Shown piece after piece: positions 8,838-17,152 of a stretch of 64,000 nucleotides of DNA. How positions within the stretch are numbered: position 1 is the stretch's first letter; each line of letters opens with the position of its first letter. Under the pieces are notes generated by a model. It had not been told where the DNA came from and ran no database searches. It saw only the letters and a list, made by a program, of their open reading frames with translations. The stretch comes from Paraburkholderia fynbosensis (GTDB lineage Bacteria > Pseudomonadota > Gammaproteobacteria > Burkholderiales > Burkholderiaceae). The DNA lies in assembly GCF_902859935.1 (NCBI RefSeq), contig NZ_CADIKI010000008.1:267058-331057 (forward strand), in the 5' to 3' direction. The position numbers and the translations under genes are program-made.

Positions 8838-9658
8838 ACGACATCACGTTCCCGCTGCGCTGGCGCATCGCGTTGATCGCGCCGGCGCTGGCGGTATTCC
8901 TCGCGTTCTGGCTGCTGCCGATGGCCGCGCTTGCGCAGTTGAGCGGCGACGGCCACGCGTTCGCCACCTATCGCGCGATGCTGACGAATCCGCGCTACAT
9001 GTCGAGCCTCGGCGCGACCGTCGTGCTGTCGGCGGCGGTCACGGCGGCGACGCTGGTGTTATCGGTGATCGCCGGGCTGCTGCTCGCGCGCCGCGAGTTC
9101 GCGTTCAAGCGCACGCTGCTCGCGCTTCTGACGTTCCCGCTCGCGTTTCCCGGCGTGGTGGTCGGCTTCATGGTCATCATGCTGGCGGGACGCCAGGGGC
9201 TGATCGGCGCGCTGTCGCTGAAACTCACCGGCGAGCGCTGGGTGTTCGCGTATTCGATGAGCGGCCTCTTTCTCGGCTACCTGTACTTCTCGATTCCGCG
9301 CGTGATCGTCACGGTGATGGCCTCGGCGACGAGGCTCGACGCCTCGCTCGAAGAAGCGGCGCGCTCGCTCGGCGCATCGCCCTGGCGCATCACGCGCGAC
9401 ATCGTGCTGCCGGCACTGTCGCCGGGACTGGTCGCGGCGGGCGCCGTGTGCTTCGCCACCGCGATGGGCGCGTTCGGCACGGCCTTCACGCTCGCCACCG
9501 ACATCGACGTGCTGCCGATGACCATCTACACCGAGTTCACCCTCAACGCGAACATGGTGACGGCCGCGGGTCTGTCCATCGTGCTCGGCATCGTCACGTG
9601 GGCCGTGCTGGCGTTCGCGCGCAGCGTGAGCGGCGCGGCGGTGGCGGCGAGCGCATGA
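8834..9658 (+). CDS. ABC transporter permease (first)
   Basis: 274 residues if translation starts at the TTG at 8834, which overlaps the TGA of the binding-protein gene (TTGA) behind an AGGTGA site; the frame is open upstream but only TTG gives a normal N-terminus (LNDITFPLRWRIALIAPALAVF). About six membrane segments. The EAA loop that contacts the ATPase is EEAARSLGASPWRITRDIVL. The TTGA overlap implies translational coupling. It pairs with the next permease to form the heterodimeric channel of a spermidine/phosphonate-like importer. Confidence 0.88.
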   Translation: MNDITFPLRWRIALIAPALAVFLAFWLLPMAALAQLSGDGHAFATYRAMLTNPRYMSSLGATVVLSAAVTAATLVLSVIAGLLLARREFAFKRTLLALLTFPLAFPGVVVGFMVIMLAGRQGLIGALSLKLTGERWVFAYSMSGLFLGYLYFSIPRVIVTVMASATRLDASLEEAARSLGASPWRITRDIVLPALSPGLVAAGAVCFATAMGAFGTAFTLATDIDVLPMTIYTEFTLNANMVTAAGLSIVLGIVTWAVLAFARSVSGAAVAASA

Positions 9659-10707
9659 GTAGCATGTCCCGACCCGGCGCTTCCCAACCTGACGACGACA
9701 CGCCGATGAATTCCATCACTGCTTCAGCACGATCCGTGACCCAGCCAGGCACTCGCGCACGCTCACGGCTGCGCGCACCCGGCGCGCGGACATGGCTCGC
9801 CGCCGGTCAATGGCTCGTCACCCTGCTGCTGTGCGCGTTTCTGATCGTGCCGGTCATCATGTCGATCATGGCCGGGCTCACGGTCAATTACTTCAAAGGC
9901 GTCTCCAGCGGACTCACACTGCGCTGGCTCATCGAAGTGTGGACGCAGTATCACGGCTCGGTGTGGCTGTCGCTCGAAGTCGCGGCGGCGACGCTCGTCA
10001 TCACGTTGCTGACCGGCGTGCCCGCGGGCTACGTGCTCGCGCGCAGCAGGACGCGGCTCTCGCGCATCATCGAAGAATTTCTCGTGCTGCCGATCGCACT
10101 GCCCGGTCTCGCGTCCGCGCTCGCGCTGCTGGTCATCTACGGCGGCTTCACGCGGTTGCGCATGAGTGCCGCGTTCATCGTGGTCGGACACGTGGTGTTC
10201 ACGCTGCCGTTCATGGTGCGAGCGGTCGCCGCGGTGTGCGCAAGCAGCGATCTGCGCACGCTCGAGGAAGGCGCGGCGAGCCTCGGCGCGAGCTTCTTCA
10301 CACGCTTCGTGACGATCGTGCTGCCGAACGCGCGGCCGGGCATCGTCGCCGGCGCACTGGCGGTGCTGACGCTGTCGATCGGCGAATTCAACCTCACGTG
10401 GATGCTGCACACGCCCGAGACGAAGACGCTGCCGGTCGGCCTCGCCGACACCTATGCGTCGTTGCGCATCGAGATCGGCAGCGCGTACACCATTCTGTTC
10501 TTCATCATGACGATGCCCCTGCTCGTCGCGATGCAATGGCTCGGCGTCGATGCGACCGGTCAGCGCGGCGCGGCGGCGAAACGCGGCAACGCTTCTGCTG
10601 CGAAGCGGGTTGCGAATGACGTCAAGACCGATGTGGCCATAAACGCTGCGTATCCCGCCACGAACACTTCCGCCAGGCCCTCTTCGAATTCCGTCGACAC
10701 ACCATGA
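9655..10707 (+). CDS. ABC transporter permease (second)
   Basis: 350 residues from the ATG at 9655, which overlaps the preceding stop (ATGA). A polar, poorly conserved extension of about 50 residues precedes the first membrane segment (LAAGQWLVTLLLCAFLIVPV); an internal ATG at 9706 is a possible alternative start. The EAA loop is EEGAASLGASFFTRFVTIVL. The C-terminus ends in a low-complexity alanine/asparagine tail of about 45 residues, longer than usual. Partner of the upstream permease. Confidence 0.88.
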   Translation: MSSMSRPGASQPDDDTPMNSITASARSVTQPGTRARSRLRAPGARTWLAAGQWLVTLLLCAFLIVPVIMSIMAGLTVNYFKGVSSGLTLRWLIEVWTQYHGSVWLSLEVAAATLVITLLTGVPAGYVLARSRTRLSRIIEEFLVLPIALPGLASALALLVIYGGFTRLRMSAAFIVVGHVVFTLPFMVRAVAAVCASSDLRTLEEGAASLGASFFTRFVTIVLPNARPGIVAGALAVLTLSIGEFNLTWMLHTPETKTLPVGLADTYASLRIEIGSAYTILFFIMTMPLLVAMQWLGVDATGQRGAAAKRGNASAAKRVANDVKTDVAINAAYPATNTSARPSSNSVDTP

Positions 10708-11774
10708 ACCCTGCCTCCGCGACTGCATCCATTCCGATCACGCTCACGCAATGCGCGAAAACCTTTCGCGGCACGCGCGTGCTCGAACCGCTCGATCTAC
10801 GGATCGACGCAGGTGAAACACTGGTCTTGCTCGGGCCCTCCGGCTGCGGCAAGACCACGACTCTGCGCATGATCGCCGGACTCGAAACGCCGGACGCCGG
10901 TGGACGCATCGCGTTCGGCGACGACGACGTCACCGCGTTGCCGATCGAAAAGCGCCAGGTCGGCATGGTGTTTCAGAGCTATGCGCTGTTTCCCAACCTG
11001 AGCGTGCGCGGCAACATCGGCTATGGCCTGAAGATCAGGCGCATGCCGGCCGCGGCCGCGCGGCAGCGCGTCGACGAACTGCTCGGCATGATGCGTCTCA
11101 CCGCGCACGCCGACAAACCGATCGACCAGCTTTCGGGCGGTCAGCGTCAACGCGTGGCGCTGGCGCGCGCACTTGCGGTGCAGCCGCGCGTGCTGCTGCT
11201 CGACGAGCCGCTCACCGCGCTCGACGCGCGCCTGCGCGACACCTTGCGCAGCGAGATGAATACACTGCTGCGCGAGCTGGGCATCACGACCGTCTACGTG
11301 ACGCACGACCAGGCGGAGGCGATGGAACTGGGCGACCGCATCGTCGTGATGAGCGCGGGGCGCATCGAACAGATCGGCTCGCCGCGTGACATCTACTATC
11401 GGCCCGCGAACCGGAGCGTCGCGCAATTCGTCGGCACGATCAACCGGCTAGCGGGCGAAGCGCGCGACGGCATGCTGACGACGCGCGGCGGCGCCGTGCC
11501 GCTGCCGTCGATGCCCCCACACACGAGCCTGCACACGCATCAGCCGCACGAGATCTTCTTTCGCCCCGAAGACGCGTGGCTGGCCGACCCGGCAACCGCG
11601 CATCTGCGCGGTTGCATCGAAAGCAGCGCGTTTCTCGGCGAGCGCACGCGTCTGACGATCGGCGGCGCCGCACCGGACCCGCTGCTGATCGACGTTGCCG
11701 GCCGGGTCGAGCTGGCGCGCGGCACGCCGGTCGGCATCTCGATCTCGCAGGACGCGCTGATTGCGCTATCGTGA
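10704..11774 (+). CDS. ABC transporter ATP-binding protein
   Basis: 356 residues; its ATG overlaps the TGA of the second permease gene (ATGA). Walker A GPSGCGKTT at 44-52, Q-loop QSYALFPNLSV near 91-101, signature LSGGQRQR at 143-150, Walker B LLLDEP at 164-169, switch histidine in YVTHDQAEAM. The C-terminal third is a TOBE-type regulatory domain (FFRPEDAWL, SSAFLGERTRLTIGG) as in spermidine/putrescine, iron and phosphonate importers. It energises the two permeases above. Confidence 0.94.
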   Translation: MNPASATASIPITLTQCAKTFRGTRVLEPLDLRIDAGETLVLLGPSGCGKTTTLRMIAGLETPDAGGRIAFGDDDVTALPIEKRQVGMVFQSYALFPNLSVRGNIGYGLKIRRMPAAAARQRVDELLGMMRLTAHADKPIDQLSGGQRQRVALARALAVQPRVLLLDEPLTALDARLRDTLRSEMNTLLRELGITTVYVTHDQAEAMELGDRIVVMSAGRIEQIGSPRDIYYRPANRSVAQFVGTINRLAGEARDGMLTTRGGAVPLPSMPPHTSLHTHQPHEIFFRPEDAWLADPATAHLRGCIESSAFLGERTRLTIGGAAPDPLLIDVAGRVELARGTPVGISISQDALIALS

Positions 11775-11817
11775 TAACGCCGCGCCGTGCCCCGGCGCGC
11801 AATGACAAGGACTCCCC

Positions 11818-12645
11818 ATGCTGCTGGCTCAAATCAGCGACCTGCATATCAAACGCCCCGGCGCGCTCGCTTACCGCCGGGTCGACACCGCAGCGTACCT
11901 CGCGCGCTGCGTCGCCGCGCTCAATGCGCTCGAACCGCGCCCCGACGCCGTCATCATGACCGGCGATCTCGTCGATCAGGGTGATCCGGAACAATACGAA
12001 CACCTGAAGACCTTGCTCGCGCCGCTGGCCGTTCCCTACTTCCTGCTGGTCGGCAATCACGATGCGCGCATCGCGTTGCGCGCGGCGTTTCCCGAGCGCG
12101 CGGAATTGCGCAGCGGCGGCGAGTTCGTGCAATACGCGGTGGACGTCGGGCCGCTGCGCCTGATCGCACTCGATTCGATGGTGCCCGGCCAAAGCGCCGG
12201 CACGCTGTGCGACGCACGGCTCGCGTGGCTCGCGGCGCAACTCGATGCGGCCGGAAACAAGCCCACGGTGGTGGCCTTGCATCATCCGCCGTTCGCCTGC
12301 GGCATCAGCCATATGGACTCGCTGCGGCTCGACCCGGCCGCCGCCGACAAGCTCGCGGCGTTGATCGCGCGTCATCCGAACGTGGAGCGGGTGATCTGCG
12401 GGCACGTGCATCGGCCGATGTTCGTGCGCTTTGGCGGCACGATCGCGTCCGCGGTGCCGGCGCCAGGCCATCAGGTCGGGCTCGATCTGCGCGACGATGG
12501 GCCATCGGCGTTCGTGATGGAACCGCCCGCGTATGCGTTGCATCGCTACGATCCGGCCACTGGCATCGTCACGCATCACGCCTATGTGGAGCGCGCCGAC
12601 GGGCCCTATCCGTTTTACGAACCTGAAGGCGCGTTGATCGACTGA
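11818..12645 (+). CDS. GpdQ-type metallophosphodiesterase
   Basis: 275 residues of the class III cyclic nucleotide phosphodiesterase/GpdQ family. The binuclear metal ligands are in place: D8 and H10 (SDLH), D50 (GD), N80 (GNHD), H155/H156 (HHPP), H196 and H198 (GHVH), close to the numbering of Enterobacter GpdQ. No signal peptide, so it is cytoplasmic. It starts 43 bp after the ATPase with an AAGGA site and is the last gene of the importer operon. GpdQ-like enzymes hydrolyse glycerophosphodiesters and other phosphodiesters, so the operon probably imports a phosphodiester that this enzyme cleaves. The true substrate is not shown by sequence. Confidence 0.9.
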   Translation: MLLAQISDLHIKRPGALAYRRVDTAAYLARCVAALNALEPRPDAVIMTGDLVDQGDPEQYEHLKTLLAPLAVPYFLLVGNHDARIALRAAFPERAELRSGGEFVQYAVDVGPLRLIALDSMVPGQSAGTLCDARLAWLAAQLDAAGNKPTVVALHHPPFACGISHMDSLRLDPAAADKLAALIARHPNVERVICGHVHRPMFVRFGGTIASAVPAPGHQVGLDLRDDGPSAFVMEPPAYALHRYDPATGIVTHHAYVERADGPYPFYEPEGALID

Positions 12646-12983
12646 GCGTCGCCGCTCGCGCCGGGACCACCCGACGTGCGGTGTCCCGAGCGCGGCGGCC
12701 TGCACGAAGCCGTCCGCGGGCAGCGCGATCTCAGCGCCGATCGCGTGAGCCATGTCATCGCCGAACGGCCGGGTGCCGGTACGCCTCTCGAGAATCGCGA
12801 ACGGCCACGTTTGCACATGTCGCGGAAAACACGCCGCTTGACGCGACACCAGCAGCGCGCACCACCCGGCAAATCGGCGGCCGGGGCTGCAAACGGCTCT
12901 TTCCCGACGCCTTTTCGCACACGTCGCCGCCGTCAGCGCAAACCTCCCCGCTCCGGTATGATCGGCACGCTTAAGGACCGTGC
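12646..12983. other. intergenic, no supported gene
   Basis: Between the phosphodiesterase and the MFS gene. A minus-strand open frame here reads faintly like the effector domain of a LysR regulator but has no usable start or conserved block. No terminator hairpin with a T-run was seen. It probably contains the MFS promoter. Confidence 0.4.
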
Positions 12984-14216
12984 ATGGGCCGGTCCGTCGA
13001 TCCGCCTCTCTCAATGTCCACTTCCGACGCTTCCACTCCCGCTTCCGCCGACCGGTCGTTGCGCGGCCTACTGTTTCTGCTCGCCACCATCGCCGGCGTC
13101 TCGGTCGCGAACATCTACTACAACCAGCCGCTGCTCGATAATTTCCGCCAGTCGTTTCCGGGCAGCGCGTCGTGGGTCGGCACGGTGCCGGCCGTCACGC
13201 AGCTCGGCTACGCGGCCGGCATGCTGCTGCTCGCCCCGCTCGGCGATCGCTTCGACCGCCGCCGCCTGATCCTGCTGCAGATCGCCGGCATGTGCGCCGC
13301 GCTGGTCGTGGCGGCGGCTGCGCCGACGCTCGCGGTGTTGATCGTCGCGAGTCTGGCGATCGGCGTGCTCGCCACCATCGCGCAGCAGGCGGTGCCGTTC
13401 GCGGCCGAACTCGCGCCGCCGTCCGAGCGCGGCCACGCGGTCGGCATGGTGATGAGCGGTTTGCTGCTGGGCATCCTGCTGGCGCGGACCGCCTCGGGTG
13501 TGATAGCCCAGTATTTCGGCTGGCGCGCGGTGTTCGGCGCATCGGTCGTCGCCTTGCTGGCGCTGGCGGTCGTGATCATCCTGCGCTTGCCGAAGAGCCA
13601 GCCGACCTCCACGCTGCCTTACGGCAAGCTGCTGGTGTCGATGTGGCATCTGCTGGTCGAGCATCGCGCGCTGCGTGAAGCGTCGCTGACCGGCGCGGCG
13701 CTGTTCGCGGCATTCAGCATTTTCTGGTCGGTGCTTGCATTGCTGCTGGCAGGCGCGCCGTTTCATCTCGGGCCGCAGGCGGCGGGGCTGTTCGGGATCG
13801 TCGGCGCGGCGGGGGCCATGGCCGCCCCGCTCGCCGGCAAGTTCGCCGACCGGCGTGGACCGCGCGCGATCATCACCGTGTCGATCGCGCTGGTGGCGCT
13901 CGCGTTCGTCGTGTTCGGCGCGTCGGCCAGGAGTATCGCCGGGTTGGTGGTGGGCGTGATCGTGCTCGACATCGGCGTGCAGGCCGCGCAGATTTCCAAT
14001 CAATCGCGCATTTACGCGCTGAAGCCCGATGCACGCAGCCGCGTGAATACGGTGTACATGGTGGCGTATTTCATCGGCGGAGCGCTCGGCTCGGGCGTCG
14101 GCGCGGTGGCCTGGCCGGCCTTTGGGTGGCTCGGCGTCAGCGTGGCGGGGCTCGTGTTTGCGGGTCTGGCGGCATGGAATCATTTGCGGCTGCCGTCGCG
14201 CGGTGCATCAGGCTGA
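12984..14216 (+). CDS. MFS transporter
   Basis: 410 residues, about twelve membrane segments. The start at 12984 has an AAGGA site at 12973-12977 with 6-nt spacing; an ATG at 13014 (MSTSDAS) lacks such a site but is the alternative. The cytoplasmic loop 2-3 has GDRFDRRRLIL, the major-facilitator motif A, repeated more weakly as GKFADRRGPRAI in the second half. The N-terminal NIYYNQPLLD is seen in the YnfM/YfcJ-like exporter group. The substrate is unknown; efflux of a small molecule is the usual guess. The gene stands alone. Confidence 0.9.
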   Translation: MGRSVDPPLSMSTSDASTPASADRSLRGLLFLLATIAGVSVANIYYNQPLLDNFRQSFPGSASWVGTVPAVTQLGYAAGMLLLAPLGDRFDRRRLILLQIAGMCAALVVAAAAPTLAVLIVASLAIGVLATIAQQAVPFAAELAPPSERGHAVGMVMSGLLLGILLARTASGVIAQYFGWRAVFGASVVALLALAVVIILRLPKSQPTSTLPYGKLLVSMWHLLVEHRALREASLTGAALFAAFSIFWSVLALLLAGAPFHLGPQAAGLFGIVGAAGAMAAPLAGKFADRRGPRAIITVSIALVALAFVVFGASARSIAGLVVGVIVLDIGVQAAQISNQSRIYALKPDARSRVNTVYMVAYFIGGALGSGVGAVAWPAFGWLGVSVAGLVFAGLAAWNHLRLPSRGASG

Positions 14217-14309
14217 GTGGTCGGCGGGCAGGCGGAGGGGACATTGGGTCGCGCTTGACCCGTGTTCCTCTCAGACTGATTGGCGCTTGTCTTGTGCGCG
14301 GCCGGCGCT

Positions 14310-14365
14310 TGCCTCACAGTGCCTGCTTCACAGCACCTGCCTCACAGCACTTGTCTCGCATCTGG
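14310..14365. repeat. 14-bp imperfect tandem repeat
   Basis: Units of the form TGCCTCACAGCACC occur three times in succession (14310-14323, 14324-14337, 14338-14351) plus a degenerate fourth copy, in the spacer between the converging MFS and response-regulator genes. Neighbouring units differ at one to three positions. Function unknown; probably slippage. Confidence 0.55.
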
Positions 14366-14459
14366 TTCACGCTGGTCGCACGCTCAGTGCCGGTTCGCGT
14401 TTGCCTCGCGTCGGCGCATCCGATCTAGTGCGCGCCGACTCGTCTGCCACGCAGCACGC

Positions 14460-14909
14460 TCACCCGCCGCTTCGCGCCGACGCATACTCGTGCAGCGCAT
14501 CGATGACGCGATCGAACTCGAACGACTTGTCGTAGAAGTGGCGCACGCCGTACTGCTCGCAGCGCTCCCGATACGCGGGCAACGCGTGATTGGTCAATAC
14601 GGCCGCGAACATCGAGTCGATCAACCCTTCGCGCTGCAAATAGGCGAGCACGGGCGCGCCCGAACCCTCCCGCAACTGCAGGTCAACGATCACTGCATCG
14701 AAGGCTTCGTCGCTCAGGAGCGCGATCGCCTGATCGGCGGAATCGGCATACGCGGCCACCTGCAGCGAACCCGAGGCGTCGATCGCTTCCACGAGGCTGC
14801 GGCGGATCAGCGGCGAATCCTCGATCAGCAGCACGCGCAGCGGCGCGTGACGGGCTTGCTCGGCAACTGGGTTCGATTCGCTGTTCATCGGGGCATCTCG
14901 ATCGTCCAT
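14460..14909 (-). CDS. stand-alone receiver-domain response regulator
   Basis: 149 residues made of a single CheY-like receiver: acidic pair E30 D31, phospho-acceptor D76 (AVIVDLQL), the LTNH switch and the conserved lysine in YDKSFEFD. There is no output domain. The ATG overlaps the stop of the upstream NarL-type regulator gene (TAATG), so the two are translated together. It probably acts as a phosphate sink or protein-protein switch in the same circuit as the NarL-type regulator and the nearby histidine kinase. That link is inference from position. Confidence 0.9.
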   Translation of the reverse strand: MDDRDAPMNSESNPVAEQARHAPLRVLLIEDSPLIRRSLVEAIDASGSLQVAAYADSADQAIALLSDEAFDAVIVDLQLREGSGAPVLAYLQREGLIDSMFAAVLTNHALPAYRERCEQYGVRHFYDKSFEFDRVIDALHEYASARSGG

Positions 14910-15583
14910 TATTCGATCAAGCCGTTCTTGATCGCGTAATAAGTCAGATCGGCATTGTTCGCCAACCGCATCTTCTCCAGCACGCGCGCGCGGTACGTGC
15001 TCACCGTCTTCACGGACAGATGCAGTTCCTCCGCGATCCCGGTGGGAATCTGCCCGGCCGCGAGCTTGCAGAAAATCTGGAACTCACGCTCGGACAGTGC
15101 TTCATGCGGCCGCCCCGCGGCCGGCTTGTCGAGATTGTCGGCGAGCGTGTCGGCCACCGCCTCCGACAGATAACGATGCCCGCGCGCCACCGCGCGAATC
15201 GCCCGCACGATTTCGTCGGGCTCGCAGTCCTTGTTCAGATAACCGTTCGCGCCCGCGCGCAGCAGGTTGATCGCATATTGACTCTCGGGGTAGCCGGACA
15301 GGATCAGCACGCCCTGTTCGGGACGCACCTGCCTGATCACGCGCAGCGTGTCGATGCCGTTCTTGTCCGGCATCGCGATGTCGAGCAGGACCACGTCGAA
15401 CGCCTGCTCGCGCACGAGGCTGATGGTTTCGTCGCCGGTGGCGGCTTCGGCTGCGACGCACATATCCGGTTCGTCGGCGACGAACTGTCTGAAGCCGCCG
15501 CGGACGATCGCATGGTCGTCGGCTATCAACACTCGAATCATCGGTTTGGTGTCCCTGCGCTGGAATCGCTCCAAAGCAGACAT
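14909..15583 (-). CDS. NarL/FixJ-family response regulator
   Basis: 224 residues from the ATG whose GGAGGT ribosome site lies 7 nt upstream; the frame stays open further upstream without homology. Receiver: D22 D23, phospho-acceptor D68 (LLDIAMPD), K in NKDCEPDEI. The LuxR-type helix-turn-helix is at about 155-215 (LSEREFQIFCKLAAGQ, LHLSVKTVSTYRARVLEKM). Such regulators pair with HisKA_3 kinases; the kinase at 17153-18631 is of that class and about 1.6 kb away, making it the likely partner. Followed directly by the receiver-only gene. Confidence 0.93.
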   Translation of the reverse strand: MSALERFQRRDTKPMIRVLIADDHAIVRGGFRQFVADEPDMCVAAEAATGDETISLVREQAFDVVLLDIAMPDKNGIDTLRVIRQVRPEQGVLILSGYPESQYAINLLRAGANGYLNKDCEPDEIVRAIRAVARGHRYLSEAVADTLADNLDKPAAGRPHEALSEREFQIFCKLAAGQIPTGIAEELHLSVKTVSTYRARVLEKMRLANNADLTYYAIKNGLIE

Positions 15584-15723
15584 TGTAATGACCTCCAGAA
15601 CGCGCTCACGCCGAGGCTTAGCCGGAAGTCGACAGAGCGGACGACGTCTGCGATGCGGCACACCTTCGGCCCCCCCCGCGCGCCGCGCCGTCCGCACGTC
15701 TGCGTGAATCTTCGTGGGTTTCC

Positions 15724-16269
15724 TTATTCCCGGCCCACGAGCAGGTCCGCCATATCGTCGGCATGCTCTTCCTCGACGGCGAGAATCTCTTCGAAGAGAC
15801 GCCGCGTCGTCACGTCCTTCTCGCCGAGATAGCGGATGATCTCGCGGTACGTGTCGATCGCAATACGTTCGGCGACCAGATTCTCCCTGATCATGTCCGT
15901 GAGGTTCTCGCCTTCCTTGTACTCGGAGTGCGCGCGCGTCTTCAAACCGTCCGGCGCGAAATCCGGCTCGCCGCCCAGTTGCACGATGCGCTCGGCGATG
16001 CTGTCCGCGTGGCCCTGCTCTTCGGCCGCATGTGCGGCGAATTCCGCCGCCACGGCTTCCGAATTGATGCCCTTGGCCATGAAGTGGTGTCGCTTATAGC
16101 GCAGTACACAGACGATTTCGGTGGCCAGCGCGTCGTTGAGCAGCTTCAGCACCGTATTCAGATCCGCGCCATAGGTCTGCGTGACCGCACCATCCGACAT
16201 GTGCCTGCGCGCATCCTCGCGGATCTTCTTGACGTCCATCACAAAGGTATCGCCAGATTGGTTCGCCAT
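15724..16269 (-). CDS. ferritin-like (bacterioferritin/Dps-type) protein
   Basis: 181 residues from the ATG with an AAAGGAG site. Four-helix ferritin-like pattern with metal ligands: ALATEIVCVLRYKRHH, HAAEEQGHADSIAERI (ExxH) and LEEILAVEEEHADDMADLL type helices, with conserved E and ExxH on helices 1-2 and 3-4. Members bind di-iron and store iron or protect against oxidative stress. It sits in a block with response regulators, DUF1328 peptides and a kinase, which reads as a general stress region. Confidence 0.85.
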   Translation of the reverse strand: MANQSGDTFVMDVKKIREDARRHMSDGAVTQTYGADLNTVLKLLNDALATEIVCVLRYKRHHFMAKGINSEAVAAEFAAHAAEEQGHADSIAERIVQLGGEPDFAPDGLKTRAHSEYKEGENLTDMIRENLVAERIAIDTYREIIRYLGEKDVTTRRLFEEILAVEEEHADDMADLLVGRE

Positions 16270-16371
16270 CAAAATTCTCCTTTCTGCGGTATGGGGGGAA
16301 ACTGCGCATCCCGCACGAATCGCGCCTGATGCGCCGGTAGGGATCATGACTACGCGCTGGTGCGCGCAGGT

Positions 16372-16533
16372 CTATGTCCGGAATACACCGAGCAGCAACG
16401 TGACCACGAACACGACCAGAAAAATATAGAACAGAATCTTCGCAATTTCGGCCGCGCCTGCCGCGATGCCGGTAAAACCGAACACGGCGGCAATGATCGC
16501 AATGACGAAAAAGACGACGGCATAGTGAAGCAT
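16372..16533 (-). CDS. DUF1328 small membrane protein (first copy)
   Basis: 53 residues, ATG with a strong AAAAGGAGAG site. Two hydrophobic helices joined by FGFTGIAAGAAEIAKILFYIF, the DUF1328 (YtjA) signature. Inner-membrane peptide of unknown function, often stress-induced. A related copy lies about 100 bp upstream on the same strand. A longer upstream extension of the frame is not needed and lacks a site. Confidence 0.88.
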   Translation of the reverse strand: MLHYAVVFFVIAIIAAVFGFTGIAAGAAEIAKILFYIFLVVFVVTLLLGVFRT

Positions 16534-16640
16534 GGCGACTCTCCTTTTCTGTGGGTATCGACGGATATCGACTGACATCGGTCTGACGCGAACCGCGCTC
16601 CCATATCAGGGGCGGTGCGCAACCGGCTCGCCGAGCGGCG

Positions 16641-16817
16641 CTAATCGACGATTTTCTTCGTCACCACGAAGCCCAGCACGAGGAACACCACGCACAGAAT
16701 GACGAACACGACGAACAGGAACTTTGCGATCGCCGCCGCGCCGGCCGCCACGCCGGTAAAGCCGAGAAGCCCCGCGATCACCGCGATGACGGCGAAGAAC
16801 AACGCCCACTTCAACAT
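16641..16817 (-). CDS. DUF1328 small membrane protein (second copy)
   Basis: 58 residues, ATG preceded by GGAGGAAG. Sequence reads LGFTGVAAGAAAIAKFLFVVF in the linker, clearly paralogous to the 53-residue copy 107 bp downstream. Ends in a basic KK motif. Two membrane spans. Probably a tandem duplication; both may be co-transcribed. Confidence 0.88.
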   Translation of the reverse strand: MLKWALFFAVIAVIAGLLGFTGVAAGAAAIAKFLFVVFVILCVVFLVLGFVVTKKIVD

Positions 16818-17152
16818 GATGGCTTCCTCCCGAAATAATGAATGAACGATCAGGTCCATCCTATCGATCGGCGGCACCGCGCGCATTCCGGCGCAGGCCG
16901 GTTTTCGTGTGAGAATCCGCTTACATTGGATTACGGCGGCGTTACGCTGAGGATGCGCTGTGCGGGATGAGCCGTTCGCGCCGTGATGGCGCTGATCGCG
17001 CTGCAATACGCGAGCGGCGACGAAGGAATCACGTGGCCACGGCAACGCGCCGGTCATGCAAAACGCGGCAGCGGCCCGTGAGCGCGAACCCTGCCACCAT
17101 CGCTGCCGGACGCCACGGACGTTACACTGGTGGCCCATCCGAGGAGCCGAAC

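Noticed and set aside
12660..12900. Minus-strand stretch faintly like the effector domain of a LysR/ArgP regulator
   Set aside because: Only a short resemblance with no helix-turn-helix part or start; too weak to call even a pseudogene.
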